Positions 28,014-38,202 are shown, counted from the stretch's first letter. The stretch is DNA of 64,000 nucleotides from Candidatus Bathyarchaeota archaeon (GCA_026014735.1 JAOZHT010000003.1:62001-126000); one strand, 5' to 3'. Program-made: numbers and translations. The notes: generated from the letters alone by a model not told the origin.

Positions 28014-31000
28014 TTGAAAAAATCAAGTTTCTGCACTCTTATCGTTTTTTCATTAATAATCATTCAATTGTGTGTCTCTGCAAGTTTAATCAAAGGCGAC
28101 TTGACCCCAGCAGCCATCTTGAATGAAAACCCCCAAAACCAAAGCTTCTTCCCCTACGCCCCAAACACCTTGATGCAAGATTTATCCTGCTCATATAACC
28201 CAAACCATAACCCCTTCGACCAATGTTTCTGCGATAAGTGCACAGTAGTTCACCACATCACCGTTACTCCAAAAAACGCAACAATCAAAGCTAATGAATC
28301 CCAAACTTACCAAGCCACAGCATACGACTCATGTGGCCACGGATGGGACATTACCACATCGAAAGACATCGTTTGGAGCATCAACAGTGGTGAAGGCACG
28401 TATGTTTGGACGGCTAATTCTGTTCAAGTAACCAAACCCGGTACCTGGGTAGTTACGGCCAGCTACTGCGACAAAAATGGCACCGCAACTTTAGTGGTGA
28501 AGGATACAAACGTCCAAAAGCTGGACCACATAACTGCCTCCATTAACCCCACAACTGTTGAGGCACCCGGCAACGCAGTCGGTACAGCAACAGCATATGA
28601 TATTCATGGTAAAAGCTGGGACGTAAGTGCCTTGGCAACATGGATAATCCTCTCTGGCGGCGACGGCGGCGTCTGGCAACAGAACGTTTACACCTCAAAC
28701 ACCGCAGGAGTCTACACTGTACAAGCCACCTATCAGGGAAAAACAGCCACAGCCAACCTAACCGTAACACATGCCACTAACCCCTCATACATAGACCACA
28801 TCACCGCCCAAGTCAACCCAACCGCCATAGCTGCACCCAACACGGCAACGGGCTCGGCGACAGCATACGACAAATTCGGCAACAGTTGGGATATAAGCAC
28901 ACTGGCAGCTTGGAGCATACCCGCCGGAGGCGACGGGGGAACATGGTCGAATAATGTTTACGCCTCAAAGAATGCTGGAGCCTACACGGTGCAGGCATCA
29001 TATAGCGGTAAAACCGCCACTGCTTCTCTAACAGTTACCCATGCAACAGACATCGCTTATCTTGATCACATAACTGCCTCCTTGAGCCCGACAACGGTGG
29101 CAGCGCCAAATACTGTCACAGGTACCGCAACGGCATATGATACCTTTGGTAACAGCTGGGACATCAGCACCCAGGCGGCATGGAGCCTACCTAAGGGAGG
29201 CGACGGAGGCTCCTGGAGCAGCAACATCTACACATCCCATACAGCCGGCAGCTACCTCGTACAAGCATCATATAACGGCAAAACCGCAACCGCCGACCTG
29301 ACAGTAACACATGCAACCGACCAAGCCCACCTAGCCTACATAACCGCCCGAGTGAACCCGACCACCGTAGCCGCTCCAGGCAAAGTCACGGGCGCGGCAA
29401 GGGCTTTTGATACCTTCGGTAACAGTTGGGACGTGAGCACATCGGCAACGTGGGGTATAGCTGCAGGGAACGATGGGGGCTCATGGCAACAAAATATCTA
29501 CACTTCCAGCAAAGCTGGGAACTATACCGTGCAAGCCGCTTATTTGGGCAAGACTGCAACCGCTGAGTTGAAGGTAACACACGCAACTGACTTTGCCTAT
29601 TTGGATCGTATCGTGGCATCGGTCAGTCCATCAACTGTAGCCGCGCCAAACCAAGCTACAGGAAAAGCCATAGCCACCGACCAATTCGGCAACAGTTGGG
29701 ATGTAAGTGCAGTGGCAACTTGGAGCATTCCAGCTGGAGGCGACGGCGGCTCATGGAACAGCAACGTTTACACCTCCCACACGGCAGGCAACTATGTCAT
29801 ACAAGCCGCCTACGGAGGAAAAACCGCCACCGCGGCCTTAACAGTCACCCATGCAACCGATCCCGTGTATCTCGACCACATAACGGTTTCTTTAAACCCG
29901 ACAACCGTGTCTGCACCAAACACCGTTACCGGCACAGCCACGGCATATGACACATTCGGCAACAGCTGGGACATAAGCACCCAAGCAGCATGGAGTATAC
30001 CTGCGGGCAATGACGGCGGCAGTTGGCTAAAGAACATTTACACATCTAACAAAGCAGGGACATACACTGCACAGGCTACTTACGGGGGCAAATCAGCTTC
30101 TGCAAGCCTGACTGTTACTCACGCGACGGATATAGCATATTTAGCTTTCATCACCGCCTCAGTGAATCCGACTAAAGTGGCTGCCCCCAACACGGTTACT
30201 GGAACAGCCACAGCAACCGACATTTACGGTAACAGCTGGGACATAAGCACCGCAGCTATCTGGAGTATTCCTTCTGGAGGCGACGGGGGCGTCTGGCAAC
30301 AGAACGTTTACACCTCAAACACAGCAGGGGTCTACACTGTACAGGCGTCTTATGGAGGCAAGAGCGCAAACGCCGATTTGACGGTGACACATGCCTCTGA
30401 CGTCTCATACTTAGATCATATAGTTGCATCAATCAACCCAACAACCGTAGCTGCACCAGACCATGCCACCGGAAAAGCCACGGCACACGACAAATTCGGT
30501 AATAGCTGGGACATCAGCACACTGGCAGCTTGGAGCATACCCGTAGGAAACGACGGCGGCGTCTGGGCTAAGAATGTTTACACCTCAAAAACCGCTGGCA
30601 ACTACACCGTTGAAGCTTCATACAGCGGCAAAACCGCAACAACCACTCTAACAGTCACTCATGCAACCGACACAGCATACCTCGACCACATCGCTGCGTC
30701 CTTAAGCCCTGCAACTGTTGCTGCACCAAACAAAGTCACAGGCAAAGCAACGGCATACGACACCTTTGGTAACAGCTGGGATATAAGCTCACAGGCAACA
30801 TGGAGTATACCTAAGGGTGGGGACGGAGGCTCTTGGGACGCAAACGTCTACACATCCCACACAGCCGGAAACTACACCATACAGGCAGCATACAGCGGCA
30901 AAACCGCCAGCGTCGCCCTGGAAGTCACCCACGCCGTCGACGGAGCATATCTTGACCGAATCGTGATTGCACCCAAGGAGTCAACTGTTGATAGAGGAGT

Positions 31001-31901
31001 TGCACAGTATTATAGTGCCACTGCCTTTGATAACTTCGGCAACAGCTGGGCCGTTGAGGCCGCCTACAGCTGCCCCAACTCCAACGTCGTCGTTTCGGGG
31101 AACTCTGCACGTTCAAGCATCAACGGCCAATACACCATCACAGGGGTGTATAGTGGAAAATCGGATTCTGCCATCCTCAATGTAGTCGGGCAGTCTTCGT
31201 CTTCGGACTCTGGCTCTGGCTCCTCGAGTGGTGTAGGGACAATTAAATCGATAGTGGTGTTACCTGCATCGTCATCGGTTGCAGCGGGCGGGTCCATGAC
31301 GTTTGTGGCTTTAGCCTCCGATGGCCATACCAGCTGGAGCGTTACTGGCAAAGTCACATGGAGCATCGATGCATCTGCAGGGGGCTCTTGGAACCAGGCA
31401 ACTGGAACCTACACTTCATCTAAAGCAGGCAACTGGACAGTGAAGGCAACCTTAGGCAGCGTCTATGGAAATGCCCGTTTGATGGTGAATTCCAGCTCAG
31501 CTGTGGTTGACCACATCGCAATCAGCCCCAAGAAAGCATCAGTTGCGGCTGGCGTTGCCCAGAACTATACGGTTACAGCTTACGACAAAGAGGGCAACAG
31601 TTTAGGTGACGTTACGGCGCTGTCAAATTTCAGTGCAGCGGGCGCTTTAGTGGAGGGCAATTCTGTTAGGGCAAGCAGTGCAGGCTCCTACAATGTAACC
31701 GCAGCCTACGAGGGGCTGGTTGACGTGGCAGTGTTAACGGTGACTGAGCAAAGCGTGAACTTGTACCTATATTTGGAGGCAGTGTTGTTGGCGCTGGCTG
31801 GTCTGCTGGCTGGGCTGGGAGCGTTTAGGTACTATGGGGTTAGGCGTCGCCGCAGGCTAAATCGCAGTGAACCCGCCGTGGATGCTGCCGGACAAATTTA
31901 G
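28014..31901 (+). CDS. Giant surface protein with tandem Ig-like repeats
   Basis: A 1,295-residue exported protein. A signal peptide (about 3-25) is followed by a Cys-containing segment (CFCDKC near residue 70). Next come an Ig-like domain, nine tandem 90-residue Ig-like units (residues 170-979), three diverged units, and a C-terminal membrane helix with a strongly basic tail (VRRRRRLNR). Each unit has the same layout: HITAS-x-x-PTTVAAP, TATAYDTFGNSWD, GGDGGSW, YTS-x-TAG-Y-x-V-x-ASY and TLTVTHAT. This resembles the BIG/invasin-type beta-sandwich used as a stalk. It is probably an adhesin or cell-wall stalk. TTG start with GAGGT four bases upstream. No PEF/PGF sorting motif is seen. Confidence 0.9.
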   Translation: MKKSSFCTLIVFSLIIIQLCVSASLIKGDLTPAAILNENPQNQSFFPYAPNTLMQDLSCSYNPNHNPFDQCFCDKCTVVHHITVTPKNATIKANESQTYQATAYDSCGHGWDITTSKDIVWSINSGEGTYVWTANSVQVTKPGTWVVTASYCDKNGTATLVVKDTNVQKLDHITASINPTTVEAPGNAVGTATAYDIHGKSWDVSALATWIILSGGDGGVWQQNVYTSNTAGVYTVQATYQGKTATANLTVTHATNPSYIDHITAQVNPTAIAAPNTATGSATAYDKFGNSWDISTLAAWSIPAGGDGGTWSNNVYASKNAGAYTVQASYSGKTATASLTVTHATDIAYLDHITASLSPTTVAAPNTVTGTATAYDTFGNSWDISTQAAWSLPKGGDGGSWSSNIYTSHTAGSYLVQASYNGKTATADLTVTHATDQAHLAYITARVNPTTVAAPGKVTGAARAFDTFGNSWDVSTSATWGIAAGNDGGSWQQNIYTSSKAGNYTVQAAYLGKTATAELKVTHATDFAYLDRIVASVSPSTVAAPNQATGKAIATDQFGNSWDVSAVATWSIPAGGDGGSWNSNVYTSHTAGNYVIQAAYGGKTATAALTVTHATDPVYLDHITVSLNPTTVSAPNTVTGTATAYDTFGNSWDISTQAAWSIPAGNDGGSWLKNIYTSNKAGTYTAQATYGGKSASASLTVTHATDIAYLAFITASVNPTKVAAPNTVTGTATATDIYGNSWDISTAAIWSIPSGGDGGVWQQNVYTSNTAGVYTVQASYGGKSANADLTVTHASDVSYLDHIVASINPTTVAAPDHATGKATAHDKFGNSWDISTLAAWSIPVGNDGGVWAKNVYTSKTAGNYTVEASYSGKTATTTLTVTHATDTAYLDHIAASLSPATVAAPNKVTGKATAYDTFGNSWDISSQATWSIPKGGDGGSWDANVYTSHTAGNYTIQAAYSGKTASVALEVTHAVDGAYLDRIVIAPKESTVDRGVAQYYSATAFDNFGNSWAVEAAYSCPNSNVVVSGNSARSSINGQYTITGVYSGKSDSAILNVVGQSSSSDSGSGSSSGVGTIKSIVVLPASSSVAAGGSMTFVALASDGHTSWSVTGKVTWSIDASAGGSWNQATGTYTSSKAGNWTVKATLGSVYGNARLMVNSSSAVVDHIAISPKKASVAAGVAQNYTVTAYDKEGNSLGDVTALSNFSAAGALVEGNSVRASSAGSYNVTAAYEGLVDVAVLTVTEQSVNLYLYLEAVLLALAGLLAGLGAFRYYGVRRRRRLNRSEPAVDAAGQI
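28521..30950 (+). repeat. Nine tandem 270-bp repeats inside the surface-protein gene
   Basis: Units begin at 28521, 28791, 29061, 29331, 29601, 29871, 30141, 30411 and 30681; the tenth, diverged unit begins at 30951. Every unit is exactly 270 bases, with no indel in 2.4 kb. Units 1 and 7 share a nearly identical stretch of about 50 bases (28671 and 30291). Units 2 and 8 share an identical stretch of about 28 bases, and units 3 and 9 are alike at protein level. The relationship at a distance of six units suggests block duplication or gene conversion. Confidence 0.95.
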
Positions 31902-31945
31902 CTGCTGCGGCCGGCAATGATTAATCCAAAGGTGATTTCCGAGTG

Positions 31946-32215
31946 CTAAGCCAGATTCATGCGCTTAATGAAATCTAAGACTTTCTCGTACTCCTTTAGG
32001 TACTGCCGTCCCTTCTCCGTTAGCCTAGGCGAAGCCGCATCCTCAATCAAGCCGAGATCTTCAAGCTTATTCACGTACTTCTTTAAGCGATCAAAGGACA
32101 CGTTGAGTTTAACCTGTACATGAGTTAACAGAATCTTCTCGTTCTTTGACTCCTCGTTCAGCAAAGCCAGTAAATCACCGTATATGATGACTTTGTCTCT
32201 GCGTGCATTCTTCAT
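31946..32215 (-). CDS. Small winged-helix transcription regulator
   Basis: An 89-residue protein with KVIIYGDLLALLNEE, a VQVKLNVSFDRLKKYVNKLE helix-turn-helix and a wing ending in SPRLTEKGRQYLKEY: a classic archaeal PadR/ArsR-like small winged helix. Its ATG directly follows the TAA of the membrane-protein gene upstream on the same strand (TAAATG), so the two are co-translated. A regulator paired with a polytopic membrane protein suggests a simple sensor-regulator module; the signal is unknown. Confidence 0.82.
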   Translation of the reverse strand: MKNARRDKVIIYGDLLALLNEESKNEKILLTHVQVKLNVSFDRLKKYVNKLEDLGLIEDAASPRLTEKGRQYLKEYEKVLDFIKRMNLA

Positions 32216-32905
32216 TTAATCGGTGTCCTTTTTAGGTGATCGATAAAATGTTATGTATGCAACGAATAGGAAAATCGCTATACCGCCGCCCCGGATTAGC
32301 TGTGAGCCCCACCACGCCAGCATACTCGAATCTGCAGCCCAGATAATTATCAAGAACTGGCTAATTGCAAAGAACATGTAGCCTATAGGAGTCAATACAT
32401 TGGCAGGCTGGGGGTTTGCTACCTGATTTTTTAACGCCATAACGATAATGTAACTTAAGCTTATGATTATGAAAATGCGAACGTACTGCGAAGCTACTCT
32501 GTAGTTTGCGAAATTAAGTTGAGGCAGAAAAATCGCCGATATAACGGAGGCTATAATCGCAACCAAGATTACGCTGAAGGTGATATTCCAGATAAGCTGG
32601 TTAGTCTCGCTTTGCTTGCTTTGCTCTCGGGAAAAATGGTAAGTTGCCGCAAGAAAGACAAAGGCGAAGGTTCTGGCTACCAGTTGAATCCACAGAAATG
32701 TATCTTTTTGAAGAAAACTGGGTTCGGTATAAATAACTGCTGAGAAAACGTGCGATGCGGCAAGTAAACCGAAAGCAAGGGGCAAACCGACGTACTGCCC
32801 CTTTTTTGTGAAGCGGTACGGTTTCATCATAAACCATACCAGGACAAAAAAGAGTACGGCTGAAACTACCTCAAAGGCTATCCTGAACTCCTGGAAATCA
32901 GACAT
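32216..32905 (-). CDS. Seven-helix membrane protein of unknown function
   Basis: A 229-residue protein with about seven hydrophobic helices separated by short loops, beginning FRIAFEVVSAVLFFVLVWFM and ending with a basic YRSPKKDTD tail. The layout resembles 7TM sensor modules (7TMR or MASE-like), but no signature can be named. It is directly followed by a winged-helix gene with no spacing, which suggests the membrane protein provides a signal to that regulator or is regulated by it. ATG at 32905 is clear, followed by an acidic first loop. Confidence 0.72.
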   Translation of the reverse strand: MSDFQEFRIAFEVVSAVLFFVLVWFMMKPYRFTKKGQYVGLPLAFGLLAASHVFSAVIYTEPSFLQKDTFLWIQLVARTFAFVFLAATYHFSREQSKQSETNQLIWNITFSVILVAIIASVISAIFLPQLNFANYRVASQYVRIFIIISLSYIIVMALKNQVANPQPANVLTPIGYMFFAISQFLIIIWAADSSMLAWWGSQLIRGGGIAIFLFVAYITFYRSPKKDTD

Positions 32906-33134
32906 AGAACAGTATTCACTTTGGTACTTTATGGGCTTTTCCTTTTAACAACATAATAAAAAAGGCCTTGACGTTAATACAACCCCACCCCATTTGACAG
33001 AAAAACAAAAATTTTATCGTAAATAAAAATGTGCTGCGCCTTAGTATTGACATGTTTTTACGTTCATCAAAGAGGAGTGAGTATTATAACTAACAAGCGA
33101 CGAATTGGGGTTCACAAAAAATGGAGAATATAGA

Positions 33135-35645
33135 ATGAAAATTAAAACTAAATCTTTAGCCACATTATTCGCAGTTCTTATGATTATCTCAACCGCTATC
33201 CCCCTTGCCACATTGCCAACAGCTAGCGCCGCTGACGCTTCAGTCAAAACTTTTCCATTCGTCGGCGCAACACCAAACCCAGTGGGCGTCAACCAACAAG
33301 TGCTCATCCACGTAGGCATATCCGCACAGCTTTCCACCGCAAACCTCGGCTGGAAAGATATGAGCGTTACAATCATTGATCCCGACGGCAAAATAGAAAC
33401 AATAACCGGCATCAACACAGACTCCACAGGCGGAACAGGCACAGTCTATACCCCAACAAAAGTTGGCAACTACACAATCCAATCACATTTCCCCGAGCAG
33501 AAAATGCCCACCACTGCAGGCGGCATCGCAGCTAACACAACCATGCTTGCAAGCGACAGCGAAAATCTGACTCTTGTCGTAAGGTCTGACCCCATAGCAA
33601 TATACCCCGGTAACCCGTTGCCAGGTGAATATTGGACTCGCCCCATTAACTCGCAACTCAGAGAATGGTATTCAATATCCGGCAGTTCTTGGATGTCGGG
33701 CAACTTCAACGATGGACCAACCACCCCCCACGTGCTTTGGGCAACTGAACTCACTAACGCGGGCCTATTCGGCGGCGAGTTGGGTCTTGTCGGTTCAGGC
33801 GGTACTTCGGTTTCGTTTGAGAACGGTGACGCATATGAAGGCAAATGGATTAACAGCTTTATCCTCGCAGGCAGACTATACTATCAAGATGCCCCCGGCA
33901 CACTCCGAGCAGTCGCCAGTAACATGCCTGTAGTCTATCACTGTGTAGATTTACGAACCGGTGAAGAATACTGGGCAAAGACGTTCCTTAACAACAAAAC
34001 CATAACCTTCTGCCAAGCACTCTACTGGGAATCCTACAACTCTCAAGGTGTATTCGCGTACCTTTGGGTAGTCGATGGTACAACTTGGACTGCATTTGAC
34101 CCCTACACCGGTGACTGGCGTGGAACAATCACAAACGTACCCACAGGCACAAGAATCACCGATGAAAAAGGCAACGTCTTCCTCTACAACGTCAACCTAA
34201 ACGCTGGCTACATGACACTCTGGAACATGACTGCCCTCATCTCGATGGAAGGCAGCTTTGGCAGATCATTCGTCAGCACTACAATCAATGCATCAGCAAC
34301 AACTGGCACTGCAAGAACGGCAGCTCAACGTGCATGGGCATGGAACATTACCATACCTAAAGGCTTACCTGGTGCTGTCAATGGAGTTGCACTCGGCGAG
34401 AAAGTTGTCGGTTCCAGCCAAAACACCACACACGTAGTCACTTGGGCATTCAGCATCGACGACTCTAACGGCGCCCCCTCTGGAGCATTACTGTACAAGA
34501 ATGTTTGGTCTACACCCTCTGAATGGACTGAAGGAAGCCTACAGTTCGTAACCTACGGAAGCAGCTGGTGCTTAACTGACCTCAATGAGAACATCGGCTT
34601 AATCTGGATGAAGGAACTTAGGAAGTACTACGCTTTCGACTTGGAAAACGGCAAATTCTTATGGGCCACTGAACCGGAACATTACCTTAACATGTATGGG
34701 CCGGGCAGACAAATCATCGATGGCCAACTCGTTTCCTACGGCTATGCAGGCATCGTTAACGGCTATGATTTATCCAACGGCGATCTATTATGGACCTACA
34801 ATAACCGTGACCAATACACTGAAATTCTCTGGAGCAGCGACTGGCCATTATTCTGCTACGGAACAAGCAACGAATTAGCGTACTTCTTCTTCATGGAGCA
34901 CTCTGGCAACCAGCCCCTATCACGAGGCGCACCCACAGTCTGTCTTAACACCACTGACGGCAGCGTAGTCTGGAGAGCAGATGGACTCTTCCGAACAACC
35001 AACTGGGGTGGAACTCCAATCATGGGCGACAGCGTCATCTCACTGTTCAACACCTATGACCAGCAGGTCTATGCAATCGGCAAAGGCCCCAGCGCACTCA
35101 CTGTTACCGCACCTGATGTTGGAATATCCTTAGGCAATTCCGTTGTCATTAAAGGCGCTGTCACAGACATTTCGCCAGGCTTAGTCGATAACTACGCAAT
35201 TACGGCGCGATTCCCCAACGGTGTCCCCGCAGTTTCTGACGACAGCCAAGCGGCATGGATGCAATACGTCTACCAGCAGTTTGCTCGTCCCAGCAACGCA
35301 ACCGGCGTCGATGTTTCCTTGATGGTACTTGACTCCAACAACAACGTCTACAGCATCGGAACAGCCACCGCTGATGCAAGCGGCACCTTTGGCTTCTCAT
35401 GGACACCTGAAATACCCGGCCAATACACGATCTACGCGGTCTTTGAAGGTTCAGGAGCATACTATCCATCCACTGCACAAACCTACATCAACGTTGAAGA
35501 ACCAGTTGAGCCAACCCCAACGGTTACAGCGCAGCCCATTTCATCTGTTGTAGACACCTACTTCCTCCCCTCAGTCGTAGCCATAGTCATCGCAATCGCC
35601 ATAGTCGGCGCAGTCCTATTGCTTGCAATCAAAAAGCGACCATAA
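33135..35645 (+). CDS. Large secreted beta-propeller surface protein (PQQ-like), possible S-layer component
   Basis: An 836-residue exported protein: signal peptide ending in TASAAD, an Ig-like N-terminal domain (to about 150), a long central region with recurring W-x-F/Y and DLENGKFLW, DLSNGDLLWTYN and NTTDGSVVWRADG segments typical of PQQ/BamB-like propeller blades, an Ig-like domain (TAPDVGISLGNSVVIKG and on), a Pro/Thr linker and a C-terminal membrane helix ending KKRP. Codons favour C-ending synonyms more strongly than in neighbours, hinting at high expression. An S-layer or major envelope role is inference. ATG at 33135 is preferred over an upstream ATG because it begins the KIKTK signal-peptide start. 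Confidence 0.83.
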   Translation: MKIKTKSLATLFAVLMIISTAIPLATLPTASAADASVKTFPFVGATPNPVGVNQQVLIHVGISAQLSTANLGWKDMSVTIIDPDGKIETITGINTDSTGGTGTVYTPTKVGNYTIQSHFPEQKMPTTAGGIAANTTMLASDSENLTLVVRSDPIAIYPGNPLPGEYWTRPINSQLREWYSISGSSWMSGNFNDGPTTPHVLWATELTNAGLFGGELGLVGSGGTSVSFENGDAYEGKWINSFILAGRLYYQDAPGTLRAVASNMPVVYHCVDLRTGEEYWAKTFLNNKTITFCQALYWESYNSQGVFAYLWVVDGTTWTAFDPYTGDWRGTITNVPTGTRITDEKGNVFLYNVNLNAGYMTLWNMTALISMEGSFGRSFVSTTINASATTGTARTAAQRAWAWNITIPKGLPGAVNGVALGEKVVGSSQNTTHVVTWAFSIDDSNGAPSGALLYKNVWSTPSEWTEGSLQFVTYGSSWCLTDLNENIGLIWMKELRKYYAFDLENGKFLWATEPEHYLNMYGPGRQIIDGQLVSYGYAGIVNGYDLSNGDLLWTYNNRDQYTEILWSSDWPLFCYGTSNELAYFFFMEHSGNQPLSRGAPTVCLNTTDGSVVWRADGLFRTTNWGGTPIMGDSVISLFNTYDQQVYAIGKGPSALTVTAPDVGISLGNSVVIKGAVTDISPGLVDNYAITARFPNGVPAVSDDSQAAWMQYVYQQFARPSNATGVDVSLMVLDSNNNVYSIGTATADASGTFGFSWTPEIPGQYTIYAVFEGSGAYYPSTAQTYINVEEPVEPTPTVTAQPISSVVDTYFLPSVVAIVIAIAIVGAVLLLAIKKRP

Positions 35646-36114
35646 AACCAAACCTAAACAAATTTCCCCTTCTCTTTTTTGTTTTAAAACAGTATTGTTT
35701 TAGCCTTAACGTCAGAGTCTATTCGGGTCGTTTGTGGGCACCATGGGACTTGGGTATATTTGGTTTGTTGGGCGGTTGCTTTTGGGTTAGTGCAATTTGA
35801 GTGATCCTGTTGGGTTGTGATGAGCTTTTTGTTTGGTCCCTATTGGTTTTTTGGTTGATGTTAGGAACTGTAAATTCGTTTTGGTCGGGTGCTTGCGGTG
35901 GCGGTGGCATGTGGCAAGTTTAGCGCTGAAGCTAAGGCCTAGAGAAATGCGCAAAAGCTTATCCTACGGGGGCAACTACCAGGTAGGGCGCGGCGCCATA
36001 TCTGCAGTGCGTAAATCGCGAGTCCACATGGAAAAGAAGCAAGGTTTACACAATCAACCGGGTAAAAGTTAGCAACAGGGCAATGAACAGAGAATCCCAA
36101 AAAGAAAGGCACCG
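35646..36114. other. Convergent intergenic region with T-rich terminators, no gene seen
   Basis: About 470 bases between two convergent genes. CCCCTTCTCTTTTTTGTTTT at 35668-35687 is a plausible archaeal T-run terminator for the surface-protein gene. The middle (35700-35900) is unusually G/T-rich on this strand with no conserved frame. I see no tRNA or repeat. Confidence 0.5.
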
Positions 36115-38202
36115 CTAAAAAGAAAGTAAAGAAAAAAAGCCGCCGCGCTTAGGCAACTGGCTTTTCCAAACAAGCACCGGATTATCACGCTCATTTCTCA
36201 TCGACTTCTTAACTAAGCCGACATGTTCTGCTTCGTCCAGCCTCTGTTGGATATCGTTTTCCGATATGGGCGTTGAAGACAGCTTTTGGTATTCACTGGT
36301 TATTGCCTGCAACGTTTTTGAGCGGGCACAATCGATTGCGCGCATAAGGAGTTGGTCTTGCGCTGAAAGTTTATTGTATAGGATTAAAAGAGACCGCTTC
36401 TCCTTGCAGTTCAAGTACAAAGCAAAAAGGGCAATTAACAAAAATAATGCAATTGCCCCTAACGAAAGCGCAAGACCATTCTGGCTAATTATCAACGAGA
36501 TGCTTGTCCAAGTTTTTATCGGTTGCCAGTGATCGTTCACTGCCTGCGCGACCACCAAAACTTGCTCCTCACAAGCCGAGACATCTTGAGGCGAATCCGG
36601 ATACATAATAACGCTCATCATTACGCTTTTTGTCTGGGCAGTTCCATTGATGTTAAACATCGCCGTCTGATACCAGTAGAGAACAACCTCTGTCTGGCTA
36701 GTTTTTGTGTATTGGAAAGCAAAATACCTCGCCATCACAGGAGGATTGTCCTGCAATTGAATATCACGCAGATCAAGCTGCTTTACCGTTGGCTCCTCAC
36801 CTGCACTGAGGGGAACATTGATCAGGCAGGTTTCCCAGCGGTGCTGCCCAGAGGAACTGGAACCGATTTGTATCGCCACCGAAACAGATAAACCGGTTCC
36901 ACTAGTTGGGCGATAAGCATAAGCGATGGCGGCGTCGTTTCCAGTCAATTGCTCATACGACGTATCACGGTATGAATAAGCCAAATTGTAGCCTGATATT
37001 TCAGGTAACGTTGAAGTTGACTTGCTGATCTCAACGCCCGAAGGAGTCTGAACTAAAACCTCTGGCGGACCCTGAGTTAACGCAAAAACAGGGGCTTGAA
37101 TAGAAAGCAGCATAACCGTAGCTAATAGAATCCCCGCTACTTTTGCTATGTCAGCTCTGCGGAGTTTCATTTTCGGGTATGCGAAGAGTTTCCCACAGCT
37201 TACACAGCAGGGAATGGCGGGGGACTTTGATGTGGTGCTGCAGGTTGGGCATGGCGTGGGTAAGGCGGGTTTCTTGAGGATTTTTTCTGTCACGCCAAGC
37301 AAGATTACTGTTCCAATAAACATAAGCACGGTTGCACCGAAATTATGGAAAACCTCAAGAGCCAAGTCTTCGCCCCAAGCATAGCCTATCCCCAGAATTG
37401 CAGTTATTCGAATAATATTTAGAGCGATGATTAATGGGATACCCAAAATGAGGATAACAAGCTTATTGAATATCTTCCCCTGGGTAATGTAAGCGATGGT
37501 TACTGCAAATATCATAAACCCGATTATGCTATAGATACCTGAGCAAGCCACGCTGACATTAAACGGTAAAACAGAAGCATCTGGCCTAATTATTGTGATG
37601 ACTGGGCCGGCGTTACTAGAAGTTAGGGTTGCATTCAACCCAAAAATGTTTGCTAATCCATTGGATGCTACTGCGCTTAAGTTAGCCAGCGCTGAACCGA
37701 CCGTGTAGAGTATTTCTGATGGTGGAGGCGCAAGGAAAATCAGGAAGGCAATAGGGAATATTAATTGCCTCAGCGTCTGCACGTTAAAAAGAATAAGCAC
37801 TAAGCTTGCGGTTAAGAAAGGCAAGGTCAAGACATGAAATTCTAATGGAGTGAATGAATAACTCCCATACCAGTAAATCAGTATAGATATTGCAAAAAGA
37901 GTTATGCCTAATATTGTCCCAAGGTTTTTTTGGAAAACCGATTGATTGTTAACATCCGATTCCAAGGACGCTTTTACCATTTTACGTTTTCGAAAAACCA
38001 AATATGCAAAGATGAAGGGAATAGCGAGTATATGGAAAGATGATTCATCAACTAAGGCCCCTTGAAAAATTAGGCTTAAGTCCTGAAAATACAGTGCAAT
38101 CACGGCTGCTGCAATTACAGCGCACTTTATGGCTAATGTCAGCCTATGTTGATTAAGATATACTCCCGTTTTTTCTTTAGAAGAAACATTTAGACCGTGC
38201 AT
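36115..38202 (-). CDS. Archaeosortase/exosortase fused to zinc ribbon, EpsI-like ectodomain and winged-helix-like tail
   Basis: A 695-residue fusion. Residues 20-305 are the multi-helix exosortase/archaeosortase domain with the catalytic triad in the expected contexts: Cys220 (VACSGIYS), Arg265 (NIIRITAIL) and His286 (EVFHNFGA). Residues 318-337 hold two C-x-x-C pairs (CPTC, CVSC), a cytoplasmic zinc ribbon. A further membrane helix (352-374) is followed by an extracellular domain (about 375-565). This resembles the EpsI partner of exosortases (AYAYRP, then HRWETCLI). A helix (578-598) and a cytoplasmic winged-helix-like region (605-680) end the protein. It would cleave C-terminal tripartite signals and attach the protein to a lipid or glycan. 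Confidence 0.88.
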   Translation of the reverse strand: MHGLNVSSKEKTGVYLNQHRLTLAIKCAVIAAAVIALYFQDLSLIFQGALVDESSFHILAIPFIFAYLVFRKRKMVKASLESDVNNQSVFQKNLGTILGITLFAISILIYWYGSYSFTPLEFHVLTLPFLTASLVLILFNVQTLRQLIFPIAFLIFLAPPPSEILYTVGSALANLSAVASNGLANIFGLNATLTSSNAGPVITIIRPDASVLPFNVSVACSGIYSIIGFMIFAVTIAYITQGKIFNKLVILILGIPLIIALNIIRITAILGIGYAWGEDLALEVFHNFGATVLMFIGTVILLGVTEKILKKPALPTPCPTCSTTSKSPAIPCCVSCGKLFAYPKMKLRRADIAKVAGILLATVMLLSIQAPVFALTQGPPEVLVQTPSGVEISKSTSTLPEISGYNLAYSYRDTSYEQLTGNDAAIAYAYRPTSGTGLSVSVAIQIGSSSSGQHRWETCLINVPLSAGEEPTVKQLDLRDIQLQDNPPVMARYFAFQYTKTSQTEVVLYWYQTAMFNINGTAQTKSVMMSVIMYPDSPQDVSACEEQVLVVAQAVNDHWQPIKTWTSISLIISQNGLALSLGAIALFLLIALFALYLNCKEKRSLLILYNKLSAQDQLLMRAIDCARSKTLQAITSEYQKLSSTPISENDIQQRLDEAEHVGLVKKSMRNERDNPVLVWKSQLPKRGGFFSLLSF

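Noticed and set aside
28521-30950. Regular repeats considered as a CRISPR array
   Set aside because: The 270-base unit is coding throughout, with no spacer pattern and no cas genes.
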